A DNA stretch of 64,000 nt, taken from the NCBI GenBank assembly GCA_964574325.1, contig CAZNMY010000001.1:1-64000 (forward strand). The letters are read 5' to 3'. The notes under the pieces were generated by a model. It was given only the letters and a program-made list of their open reading frames with translations. It ran no database searches and had not been told where the DNA came from. A program made the position numbers and the translations under genes. The stretch comes from CAMDPA01 sp964574325. GTDB taxonomy: Bacteria > Pseudomonadota > Alphaproteobacteria > Rhizobiales > Hyphomicrobiaceae. Of the stretch, positions 18,947 to 27,121 are shown one piece after another. Position 1 is the first letter of the stretch. The number at the start of each line of letters is the position of its first letter.

Positions 18947-19899
18947 GTGTTCGGCAAGTGACGAGCGAGCGATTCGAGCACGGCGGCGCGCACCGCAACG
19001 CCCATCTCGACCTGCTCGTGGATGACGCTCTTGGCGCCATCGGCCACGGTGGAAGCGATCTCGACGCCGCGATTGATCGGGCCTGGATGCATCACGAGAG
19101 CGTCCGGCTTGGCGCAATCCAGCTTTTCCTCGTCGAGGCCGAAATAGTGATAGTACTCGCGGGTCGAGGGGACGAACGAGCCCGACATGCGCTCGCGCTG
19201 CATGCGCAGCATCATCACGACATCGGCGCCTTCGAGGCCCTTCCACATATCGGTGAATACCTTGACGCCGAGCAGGTCGGGCTGCGGGGGCAGCAGCGTC
19301 GAGGGGGCGATCAGGCGCACGTGCGCGCCGAGCTTGTTCAACACGTCGATGTTGGAACGCGCCACGCGGCTGTGCACGACATCGCCGCAGATTGCGACGA
19401 CGAGGCCGGCGATGCGGCCCTTCGCGCGGCGCATGGTCAAGGCGTCGAGCAGGGCTTGCGTCGGATGCTGGTGCGCGCCGTCGCCGGCATTGACGACGGA
19501 ACACGAGACCTTCTGCGACAGCAGCTCGACGGCGCCGGCCGCGTGATGGCGCACGACGATGATGTCGGGCCGCATGGCGTTCAATGTTTGCGCGGTGTCG
19601 ATCAGGGTTTCGCCCTTCGACATCGACGATGTCGCGACGTTCATATTCAGCACGTCGGCGCCGAGGCGCTTGGCGGCAAGCTCGAACGAGGCTTGCGTTC
19701 GCGTCGACGGCTCGAAGAAAAGGTTGATGAGCGTTCGGCCGCGCAGCAGCTCACGCTTCTTGTTGACTTGACGATTGAGCTCGGCGGCCTTGTCGGCGAC
19801 GTCGAGAAGCGACGTGATCTCCTCGGCGGACAGCGTCGCGCAGGTGAGAAGATGGCGGTGCTTGAACACGAGCGCCTCTGTTCTTTGATTATCCATCAT
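18943..19899 (-). CDS. pyrB: Aspartate carbamoyltransferase catalytic subunit
   Basis: 318 residues from ATG 19899 (MMDNQRTEALVFKHRHLLT). Second step of pyrimidine synthesis. Key motifs are FFEPSTRTQASFELAAKRLG for carbamoyl-phosphate binding, HPTQALLDALT, and MHPGPINRGVEI near the C-terminus. Length is normal. Longer in-frame extensions up to 20046 have no support. No regulatory subunit pyrI is next to it, as expected in this group. First gene of pyrB-pyrC-plsY-dprA. Confidence 0.95.
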   Translation of the reverse strand: MMDNQRTEALVFKHRHLLTCATLSAEEITSLLDVADKAAELNRQVNKKRELLRGRTLINLFFEPSTRTQASFELAAKRLGADVLNMNVATSSMSKGETLIDTAQTLNAMRPDIIVVRHHAAGAVELLSQKVSCSVVNAGDGAHQHPTQALLDALTMRRAKGRIAGLVVAICGDVVHSRVARSNIDVLNKLGAHVRLIAPSTLLPPQPDLLGVKVFTDMWKGLEGADVVMMLRMQRERMSGSFVPSTREYYHYFGLDEEKLDCAKPDALVMHPGPINRGVEIASTVADGAKSVIHEQVEMGVAVRAAVLESLARHLPNT

Positions 19900-20264
19900 T
19901 AAAACCCCGTCTATATGGATACCCCCAGGGGCGTGCAAGCGGCGTTTGGGCATGTGCCACAGATTTCCGCAGGTATGGCGAGCACGGCTGCCATGCTTTG
20001 CTCGCGTATTCGGGCCAAGTGCCGAATTTCGGTGCGCGGTGAGCATCGTCGGGCTCGCCGTTACCGAAATGCATGGCTTCCGATATTGTTTCTTGTTGCC
20101 TGGGGGAGACTATAACGGGTCTCCTCGCGTTTGCCTCACTGCGGTCAATTGCGCGCCGCATTGGACCGCGAAACTTCTCGTTCAGGTCCTCGACTGCGCG
20201 GCTCGACTGCCTCGACATCGCGGCAGGAGACCACGACCTTCGAGGTGGTGGAGGAGTACCTTGC
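19900..20264. other. Intergenic interval between pyrB and the PcfJ-like gene
   Basis: 365 bp between divergent genes. It must hold the pyrB promoter. The frame of the downstream gene is open back to 20073 but with no ribosome site or conserved sequence. No attenuator-like hairpin plus T-run was recognised. Confidence 0.5.
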
Positions 20265-21473
20265 ATGAGTATGCGTTCTCTGCTTGGACGCCGGGACGCG
20301 GATCGCGCGCCCGAGGCCATGGACGTACTGGCCGATATCGACGGCGTGGCACGGCGATTCGCGACCGAAAACCGGCGGGAAGTCCGGCGGATACTGCGGC
20401 TGTCGTCGCGGATGATCGATCTGGGAACGATTTTTCCCGGCGCGCTCTACGCGATCGCCGACAGCGAGCTCGATCCCGACGTTCGCCGACGCGCAATGGA
20501 ACTCGTACTCGAAGGCGCGCAGCTCAAGGATGTCGCGCTGGCGCTGGGATTGCCGATGTGGCTCCGGCGATTGCCTGCGGAAGCATTCACCGCCAGCATC
20601 CCGCGACTGCCGTCGTCCGACGTGTTTTCACGCCGCATCGTCAATTGCCTGCCGCAGACGCGCACGGAAAGCGGAACCTGGCTGCGGGCTGTCGCGTTCG
20701 GGGCCGAGGCGGCCAACGACGACTTCGCGATCTGGCTCGCAAGCCAGCCCCTGTTCGCCGGGGAGGTGGAACCGCGACGTTCGTTCGCGGTGCTTGCGGC
20801 CTATGCCTGGTTTTCCGGGCAACCCTACAAGCCGGCGCACAGCCTGATCATGGCGCCTTGGCGGCCCGAGATCAGTTTCGAAACCGCGATCTGTGCGGCC
20901 AAGAGCTGGTTGAACCGCATCCGGCTGACGCTGCAACTCAGGCCGGGCGTCGTCACCGATCCCTGGCTGATGCCGGGTGAGCACAAGGGGCTGACGTTCC
21001 AGCCACTGCTGACGGCAGAGAACCTGCTCGAAGAAGCCCAGGCGATGCACAATTGCGCGGACCAGTATTCAGACCGGATCGCGCGGGACCGCTCGCGGCT
21101 GTGGAGTGTCCGGCGGCGCAACGGGCAGCGGCTCGCCACTCTCGAGATCGCCCAGCACGTGCGTGAAGCCGGTGTTCTCGACATCGTGCAGCTCAAGTCG
21201 CGGCACAACCTGCCGGCGCCGCTGGAAGTCTGGCAGGCGGCGCACGCGTGGATGGCCTCTCAGGAAGGCTTGCGCCGCGCGCCGCCGCTGGTGCTGCCGT
21301 CGCGTCCGCTCGACACAGTCGCATGGGCGACGCTGATGCAGCCCTATCGGCAGCAGAAGAACGGCGCGCCGTGGTTGCCGCAGAACCTGTCGCTCGCGAC
21401 GCTCGGGATGCTCGATGCCGATATGGCCGAGATCGCCCGGCGCTCCGGCGTATCGAGCTGGTTGTTCGCTTGA
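20265..21473 (+). CDS. PcfJ-like domain protein
   Basis: 402 residues from ATG 20265, chosen because GGAGGAG lies 10 nt upstream; the frame extends 192 nt further back without support. The C-terminal half carries the PcfJ-type pattern: LLTAENLLEEAQAMHNCADQ, a spacer, then RLWSVRRRNGQRLATLEI. PcfJ was named from the conjugative plasmid pCF10, and related domains occur in bacterial chromosomes with unknown function. The N-terminal 200 residues are helical with no recognised family. No signal peptide or membrane segment. It is followed by a duplicated intergenic repeat. Confidence 0.7.
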   Translation: MSMRSLLGRRDADRAPEAMDVLADIDGVARRFATENRREVRRILRLSSRMIDLGTIFPGALYAIADSELDPDVRRRAMELVLEGAQLKDVALALGLPMWLRRLPAEAFTASIPRLPSSDVFSRRIVNCLPQTRTESGTWLRAVAFGAEAANDDFAIWLASQPLFAGEVEPRRSFAVLAAYAWFSGQPYKPAHSLIMAPWRPEISFETAICAAKSWLNRIRLTLQLRPGVVTDPWLMPGEHKGLTFQPLLTAENLLEEAQAMHNCADQYSDRIARDRSRLWSVRRRNGQRLATLEIAQHVREAGVLDIVQLKSRHNLPAPLEVWQAAHAWMASQEGLRRAPPLVLPSRPLDTVAWATLMQPYRQQKNGAPWLPQNLSLATLGMLDADMAEIARRSGVSSWLFA

Positions 21474-21483
21474 TTCCCGGTGC

Positions 21484-21765
21484 GGCGCATTTCTTGCTCG
21501 AGTGCGGCGCACTCCTTGTTCGAGTGCGGCGCACTGGCGCCGGGCCGCGTCTTTCTTGTTGGTTCGGTGCTGCGGCCAGTGGCCGGATCGCACCGAACGG
21601 CGGCCTCGGCCCTGCGGGCCGGAAGGAGGATGCCCACCACCGGCACGAGGAGATTGTGCCGACGCACCGGCGCCGGGCCGCGTCTTTCTCGTGGGTTCGG
21701 TGCTGCGGCCAGTGGCCGGATCGCACCGAACGGAGCCCTCGGCCGGTCGGGCCGGAAGAGGGTGC
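21484..21765. repeat. Two-copy direct repeat (133-bp period) with short satellite repeats
   Basis: A unit of about 90 bp starting at 21536 recurs at 21669. The first 60 bp differ at only a few bases; the rest (GGCCGGAAG region) is more diverged. Before it, a 24-bp element ending GAGTGCGGCGCAC is repeated twice between 21490 and 21535. The whole 438-bp gap between the PcfJ-like gene and the channel gene otherwise shows no gene. Confidence 0.8.
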
Positions 21766-21911
21766 CGATTTTTTTCGTGAGGAGATCGTGTCGCCGTACT
21801 CGTGCCGGGGCGCGGTTGCGGTCTGGGCGGTATTGGAGCCTGTCCATTTGCGGCCTATCGTTGCGCGAATCGTGAGCCTGCCTCGCCGATCCGGCTTCCG
21901 AGGCTGGCAGC

Positions 21912-23219
21912 ATGGCGCGGGGGAGTGGGATGAGGGACGAGAATCGGCGGATCGGGGACGAAGCCACCAGAGGTTCGCAGGCGGCTGCGCAGAGCGAGGC
22001 GGTCACGGCTCTCAGCCCCGTGCCGAAGACGCTGCGCCGGCGGGTCTACGAGATCATCGAGGGCGCGCACGACGGCGACCGGCATTCCGAGGTCTTCGAC
22101 CGGCTTCTCGTGTTCCTGATCGTTCTCAACGTCGCCGCCTTCATTCTCGAGACGGTGCCGTCGCTGAACAGCGCGTATGGCTGGTGGTTCGATATGTTCG
22201 AGGCGGCGTCGGTCGCCGTATTCACACTCGAATACCTGTTGCGGATCTGGAGTGCGCCGGAGGTCGGCTATCTCAAGCGAGAGCCTGCCTGGAAGGCGAG
22301 GCTGCACTGGGCGCAGCGGCCGTATCTGGTGATCGATCTGCTGGCGATCCTGCCCTTTTACCTGCATCATATGTTCGGGCTCGATCTGCGCGTCGTGAGG
22401 TTGCTGCGGGTGATGCGGCTACTGCGGCTGACGCGGTATTCGCCGGCGATGCATACGCTGGGGCGTGTCATCTACGGTGAGCGCCGCGCGCTCGTCGCTG
22501 CCGCCTATCTTCTGGCTGCTGCCGTGATCTTCGCGGCGACGGGGATTCATTTCATCGAAGCCGAGGCGCAGCCCGACAAGTTCGGCAGCGTTCCCGAAAG
22601 CGCATGGTGGGCGATCACGACGCTCACAACGGTCGGCTACGGCGATGTCGTGCCTGTCACGATGTGGGGCAAGATGTTCGGCGGCATGGTGATGGTGACC
22701 GGGCTGTGCATTCTCGCGCTGCCGGTGGCGATCATCTCGACGGGGTTCGCACAGGAGGTGGGGCGGCGCGATTTCGTCGTGAACTGGTCCCTGATGTCTC
22801 GGGTGCCGGTGCTGGCCGAGCTCGACGCGTTCCAGGTCGCCGAGATCATACCTCTGTTCCACGCCCACAACGTGGCGCCGGAAACCGAAATCATTGCGCG
22901 GGGATCGCCAGGCAGCGCAATGTTCTTCATCGCGAGCGGTAAGGTACACTTCAATTGCGACGTGTTGGATCGGAACTACGCCACCGGTGATTTCTTCGGG
23001 CTTGCTGCGATGCTCGCCGACGACAAGCACTACGGCTCGTTCAGGACGATCGGGCGCTGCCGTCTGCTGAAGCTCTACAAGGAGGATTTCCGGCGCCTGG
23101 AACATCTGGCGCCAGAGGTGGCCCGCAAACTGCGCGCGGTCGGAAACGACCGGATCGCCGAGCGGCAGGCCATGCTGCTGGCGAAGGTGGGATTGCCTAG
23201 GGATTCCGATCTGATCTGA
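21912..23219 (+). CDS. Voltage/cyclic-nucleotide-type potassium channel (MlotiK1-like)
   Basis: 435 residues, inner membrane. S1-S4 occupy about 63-175, with an Arg ladder in S4 (RVVRLLRVMRLLRLTRY). The pore helix and selectivity filter are TTLTTVGYGDVVP at about 237-249, and S6 (MVMVTGLCILALPVAIISTG) follows. The C-terminus (about 297-400) is a cyclic-nucleotide-binding fold, but the phosphate-binding cassette reads GDFFGLAAMLADDKHYGSF instead of the usual FGE...R(T/S)A, so cAMP binding is doubtful. ATG 21930 is an alternative start with GGGGGAG 5 nt upstream. Voltage-gated K+ channel families with this layout are widespread in rhizobia. Confidence 0.9.
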   Translation: MARGSGMRDENRRIGDEATRGSQAAAQSEAVTALSPVPKTLRRRVYEIIEGAHDGDRHSEVFDRLLVFLIVLNVAAFILETVPSLNSAYGWWFDMFEAASVAVFTLEYLLRIWSAPEVGYLKREPAWKARLHWAQRPYLVIDLLAILPFYLHHMFGLDLRVVRLLRVMRLLRLTRYSPAMHTLGRVIYGERRALVAAAYLLAAAVIFAATGIHFIEAEAQPDKFGSVPESAWWAITTLTTVGYGDVVPVTMWGKMFGGMVMVTGLCILALPVAIISTGFAQEVGRRDFVVNWSLMSRVPVLAELDAFQVAEIIPLFHAHNVAPETEIIARGSPGSAMFFIASGKVHFNCDVLDRNYATGDFFGLAAMLADDKHYGSFRTIGRCRLLKLYKEDFRRLEHLAPEVARKLRAVGNDRIAERQAMLLAKVGLPRDSDLI

Positions 23220-23310
23220 AGGCGTTCGACCAGGGGCGTGCCGAGGTCGATGAACATTCTGTATGCGAGCTGTATGCGAGGAAGCCTGGATTTCTGGTCG
23301 GAGCGGCAGC

Positions 23311-24312
23311 ATGGCGGACGTGTTCATATCCTACCGCAATACGCCGTCCCGGCGCGCGATCGTCAGGCGATTGGCGACGGCGTTGCGCGTGCACGACCTT
23401 ACGGTGTGGTGGGACCGTGGTCTCGAAGCGGGGCAGAACTACGAGGCCGAGATCCGACGTGAACTCCAGGAGGCACGGGTCATCGTGCCCTTGTGGTGCA
23501 TGGAAAGCGTCATGTCGCGCTGGGTTCTGGAAGAGGCCAGAACCGGCCTCGAGCGCGGCGTTCTCTTTCCTGCGCTGTTGCAGAACGTCACTCTGCCCGA
23601 CGAGTTCGCCAAAATCCAAGCTCACGATTTCGTCGGCTGGAACGGGGCTATCGCATCGACGCAATTGTCCGAGTTCATAAAGGCGATCGGGCTTCGACTG
23701 GGCAAAAGGACCTCGATCCCTATCGACCTACTGGAGGACCTCGGCAGCCTGGAAGCCGTAGGAGCACTCGAGTCGACCAAAGAGGTCGTGGATGGGGAGA
23801 GCTTCACGGTCTATTCGAACTACGTGCTGTTCGGAAACGAGTTGCACGCCGACGTTATCCAGCTCAGTTCGAGTTCGGTCGATCTGATGGGTATTTCCCT
23901 GATGTCGTTCCATCGGGAAAGCGATCGGCCTCTCGGCGATGCCCTGGGAAGACGTGCCGCAGAAGGGCTGCCGATCCGGGCGCTTCTGATCGATCCCGCG
24001 AACCGGACGGGGCTCGCTCAGATCATCCAGGATCCCGAGCGCCTCGTGCCCCGAATTTTCGAGGAGATCGAACGCTCATTCGCGGCATGGACGGAGCTTT
24101 CACAGGCGTTTCCCAATGTTCAATGCCGCAGGCTCGGTAGCGCCATCATTCGGCAGATCGCTACGATCACGCCAGAAAAAGCAGTGATGACGCCATACTG
24201 GTATGCTGCTCCAGCGTCCAACGAGCGCCCGACGCTGGTGTGCCGATCCAACAGCGTGTTCTACAAGCTTGTCCGGGCCGAGTTCGACGCCCAGTGGCAG
24301 ATCGCCAAGTGA
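23311..24312 (+). CDS. TIR-domain protein with C-terminal PLD-like sensor domain
   Basis: 333 residues from ATG 23311, with GGAG 7 nt upstream. Residues 1-132 are a TIR domain: VFISYRN strand, BB-loop WWDRGLEAGQNYEAEI (33-48), and SRWVLEEA (70-77), where Glu74 or Glu75 matches the position of the NADase glutamate. The remainder (about 150-333) has ISLMSFHRESDRPL, GLPIRALLIDPANRTG and a final MTPYWYAAP...FYKLVRAEFDAQW, a layout I associate with non-nuclease phospholipase D-like ligand-sensing domains. It ends by 4-nt overlap (GTGA) with the DUF2254 gene. Lower GC than its neighbours suggests acquisition. A role in defence by NAD+ depletion is inference. Confidence 0.85.
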   Translation: MADVFISYRNTPSRRAIVRRLATALRVHDLTVWWDRGLEAGQNYEAEIRRELQEARVIVPLWCMESVMSRWVLEEARTGLERGVLFPALLQNVTLPDEFAKIQAHDFVGWNGAIASTQLSEFIKAIGLRLGKRTSIPIDLLEDLGSLEAVGALESTKEVVDGESFTVYSNYVLFGNELHADVIQLSSSSVDLMGISLMSFHRESDRPLGDALGRRAAEGLPIRALLIDPANRTGLAQIIQDPERLVPRIFEEIERSFAAWTELSQAFPNVQCRRLGSAIIRQIATITPEKAVMTPYWYAAPASNERPTLVCRSNSVFYKLVRAEFDAQWQIAK

Positions 24313-25787
24313 ATTCCTCCAACGCAAATTACTTCCATTTTGTGATTGCGGTATTTGGAGGATCACACCTCCTGCCTATCTGTGAGTCTCGACGTTGCGC
24401 GCTCGAGGTATCGGCGGGCAGACGATCCGGTGGATTCCTCGAGGTTTGGACAGTTCTTTTGCAGGCTCGGCTCCAGAAACTACTCAGCGATCTGTCAGAC
24501 GCCTTTTGGCTGATCCCGTTCGGATTGGTCCTGGCGGGCGGGCTGCTGGGATTTGGCCTGGTGGAACTCGATCGCAGCGGGCTTGTGCCGCAATCCGTGC
24601 TCGACAGTTCGTGGGTCTACGATGGCGGGGCGACGGGGGCACGTACGCTTCTGGGGGCGGTGGCCTCATCGACGATCGGCGTTGCCGGCACGGTGTTCTC
24701 TATCACCATCGCTGCGCTGTCGCTGGCTGCTGGTCAGATGGGACCCAGGCTGCTGCAGAACTTCACGCAAGATCGCGGAAACCAGGTTGCGTTGGGCATT
24801 TTTCTGGGCACTTTCAGTTATGCACTGATGGTGCTGCGCAGCGTGCGCGCCGAGGACGCAGGTCAATTCGTTCCGCAGCTCGCACTCGGCACGGCGATCC
24901 TGCTGGCATTGGTTTGCGTAGCGACCCTGGTCTATTTCGTCGACCATATGGCCAATCGTATCAATGTCGAAACGGTAGTCCAACTGGTGAGCAGGGACCT
25001 CAGCTCGACGATCAAGCGGTTGACTACCGAAGAAGAACAACCCGAGCCACCGGATAGCGAGGTTTGGCGCGACGCCCGCAAGATCACATTTGCGGGTCGA
25101 GGCTATCTCCAGCAGCTGGCCAGTGACCAGCTGGCAGATTGGGCGGCCGAAAACGGAACCCAGATCCGATTGCTGATTCGGCCTGGGCGTTACGTGTTCC
25201 CTGGGACTCCGATCGCCATGGTGACGGTGGAGGTGGATGGCATCGACAGCGCGATCGACGACGCGATAGCGCTGTCGGCAGGACAAAAAAGCTCCGATGA
25301 CCTGGAATTCGCGGTGCGCCAGTTGGTGGAGGTCGCTGTCCGGGCGCTATCTCCGGGCATAAACGACCCACACACGGCGATAAGCGTGCTCGATCAGCTG
25401 GGCGCCGCGCTGTGCGAGATCGCTCCGTTGCACCTACGCAGCGGTGTCCACATGCGATCGGGAACGCCCGTGTTGGTGGTTCCCAGCGTCGCGTATTCGG
25501 GTCTCATCGATGCGATGTTCCACATGATCAGACAAAATGGCGCTGGGCAACCTGCCGTCATCATCCGATTGATCGATGTCCTGATGGCGGTTGCGAGCTG
25601 CGAATTCAATCCCGAACGCGTGCTTTCGCTCCAGCGGCACGCCGACCTGGCGTTGACCGCTGCCGAACTCGAGCTTACCGCGCCGAACGATCTGGAAGCC
25701 GTCCGCTTGCGGCACGCTACTTTCGTAGAAACGGTTCGAGCCGGACAAATCGAGGTAAGGCAAGATAAATCAAAGCAATTGACGTAG
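24309..25787 (+). CDS. DUF2254 predicted membrane protein
   Basis: 492 residues if GTG 24309 is used, which overlaps the TIR stop as GTGA. The first 50 residues do not look like the family, so TTG 24459, just before the conserved start (RLQKLLSDLSDAFWLIP), is an alternative. Four membrane segments (about residues 78-100, 130-155, 175-195, 205-230) are followed by a long soluble part with DUF2254 hallmarks: GTVFSITIAALSLAAGQMGP, TFSYALMVLRSV, and AVRALSPGINDPHTA in the soluble domain. Function of the family is unknown. Co-translation with the TIR gene is the notable context. Confidence 0.8.
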   Translation: MNSSNANYFHFVIAVFGGSHLLPICESRRCALEVSAGRRSGGFLEVWTVLLQARLQKLLSDLSDAFWLIPFGLVLAGGLLGFGLVELDRSGLVPQSVLDSSWVYDGGATGARTLLGAVASSTIGVAGTVFSITIAALSLAAGQMGPRLLQNFTQDRGNQVALGIFLGTFSYALMVLRSVRAEDAGQFVPQLALGTAILLALVCVATLVYFVDHMANRINVETVVQLVSRDLSSTIKRLTTEEEQPEPPDSEVWRDARKITFAGRGYLQQLASDQLADWAAENGTQIRLLIRPGRYVFPGTPIAMVTVEVDGIDSAIDDAIALSAGQKSSDDLEFAVRQLVEVAVRALSPGINDPHTAISVLDQLGAALCEIAPLHLRSGVHMRSGTPVLVVPSVAYSGLIDAMFHMIRQNGAGQPAVIIRLIDVLMAVASCEFNPERVLSLQRHADLALTAAELELTAPNDLEAVRLRHATFVETVRAGQIEVRQDKSKQLT

Positions 25788-25816
25788 TCGCACGCTGTCT
25801 CGTGTGACTGCCGGTA

Positions 25817-26122
25817 TCAGTGTTTCGGCTTGTTGACCTCGTAGGCGGCCAGCTTTTCCGGGCTCGCTTCCTTCTGGTGCTTCGCCTGCCACTCCTTGTA
25901 GGGCATGCCGTAGACGATCTCGCGGGCGTCGTCCTTCGAGAGGGCGGTGCCCTTTTCGGCGGCGGCTTCCTGGAACCAGTTGGCGAGGCAGTTGCGGCAG
26001 AAACCGGCGAGATTCATGAGGTCGATGTTCTGGACGTCGGTGCGTTTGCGGAGGTGCTCGACCAGCTTGCGATAGGCTGCTGCCTCGAGTTCGGTGCGGG
26101 TCTTGTCGTCGATATCGGGCAT
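25817..26122 (-). CDS. DUF1244 small protein
   Basis: 101 residues. It matches the DUF1244 pattern: RKLVEHLRKRTDVQNIDLMN, AGFCRNCLANWF and IVYGMPYKEWQAKHQ. The CRNC pair and WF are typical. These short cytoplasmic proteins are common in proteobacteria, often without a known role. It converges on the DUF2254 gene with 29 bp between stops and is 47 nt downstream of the formylglutamate amidohydrolase gene. Confidence 0.9.
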   Translation of the reverse strand: MPDIDDKTRTELEAAAYRKLVEHLRKRTDVQNIDLMNLAGFCRNCLANWFQEAAAEKGTALSKDDAREIVYGMPYKEWQAKHQKEASPEKLAAYEVNKPKH

Positions 26123-26169
26123 AGGATTCTCCTGCCAGGCAAGTAATGGGATGGCTGGAATATGGGAGG

Positions 26170-26958
26170 TCAGGTCGCCGTTGTCATGTGGTGATCGAGG
26201 ACATCAGTCAATATCCGGGCGAGGCGTCTGCCCCATGCGGCCTGTCCGGTCTCGTTCGCGATAAGATCCTGGCGGATCTCGATGCTGCAGAACGGCAGTC
26301 CCGTTCGGGTGGCGTGGCGCCACATCGTGTCGCCTTCGTACTGGCCGGGATAGGGCTCGTTGTCGCCGACGAGAAGGTCGCCTTCCCGGCGCAAAGCGGC
26401 CAGGAGCGGCATCGCGATGCGCCGGTCGCGTTCCCAAAGCACGCCGGCGTGCCAGGGGCGGGGTACGCCCTTCCAGTTTTCCGTGAAACTGTGAATGCCG
26501 AACAGGACCGGCGGGCGGCCGGCGGCCGCCACCCTGGCGACGGTCCGCTTTATCGCGTCGTCGTAGGGGCGATACCAGCGCGCTATACGGGTCTCGCGCT
26601 CGGTTTCATCGACGGTGCGGTTTCCCGGGATGATGGCGCCGTCGGAGAGGCGCATGATGAGCGTCGGGTCGTCCTCGCCGCGATTGACGTCGATCAGCAG
26701 GCGGGACACGCGGGTCATCACGGCGGGAGCGTCGAGGGCGGCGCTCAAATGCCGGGTCACACCGGCCGCGCCGATGTCCCAGGCGATGTGGCGCTCGAAT
26801 TCGGCGGCGGGGAGACCGAGGGTGCCATAGCCTTCCGGCAAAGCGTTCGAGGCGTGGTCGCACAGGATCACGAGGCCGCGCCGGGTGGAGCCGCCCAGTA
26901 TTTCGAAGGATTCCGTCACTTCGGCTGCAATCGCCGCCGCCCGCCCGCCGCTTTTCAT
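26170..26958 (-). CDS. N-formylglutamate amidohydrolase-family protein
   Basis: 262 residues. Family motifs: LVILCDHASNALPEGYGTLG, HIAWDIGAAGVTRHL, SRLLIDVNRGEDDPT, FGIHSFTENWKG and GDNEPYPGQYEGDTMWRHA. These fit the proteins related to HutG-type N-formylglutamate deformylase, which hydrolyse N-formyl-L-glutamate to glutamate and formate. No hut genes lie nearby, so the substrate may differ. Divergent from the amidohydrolase gene over 163 bp. Confidence 0.85.
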   Translation of the reverse strand: MKSGGRAAAIAAEVTESFEILGGSTRRGLVILCDHASNALPEGYGTLGLPAAEFERHIAWDIGAAGVTRHLSAALDAPAVMTRVSRLLIDVNRGEDDPTLIMRLSDGAIIPGNRTVDETERETRIARWYRPYDDAIKRTVARVAAAGRPPVLFGIHSFTENWKGVPRPWHAGVLWERDRRIAMPLLAALRREGDLLVGDNEPYPGQYEGDTMWRHATRTGLPFCSIEIRQDLIANETGQAAWGRRLARILTDVLDHHMTTAT

Positions 26959-27121
26959 GTCGCCAATATATGCATCCGGCGCTCACTTTCGGAAGTCCCT
27001 GCCGGTAGCCCATTTTCGTTTCGACGAGGTGATCGCAACACGTTAGTCTTCGAGCCGAGTGACCCACGGCACGGTAACGGCCGCGAGCGGCAGGGTGACG
27101 CAAAATCGGGAGGAGGCATCG

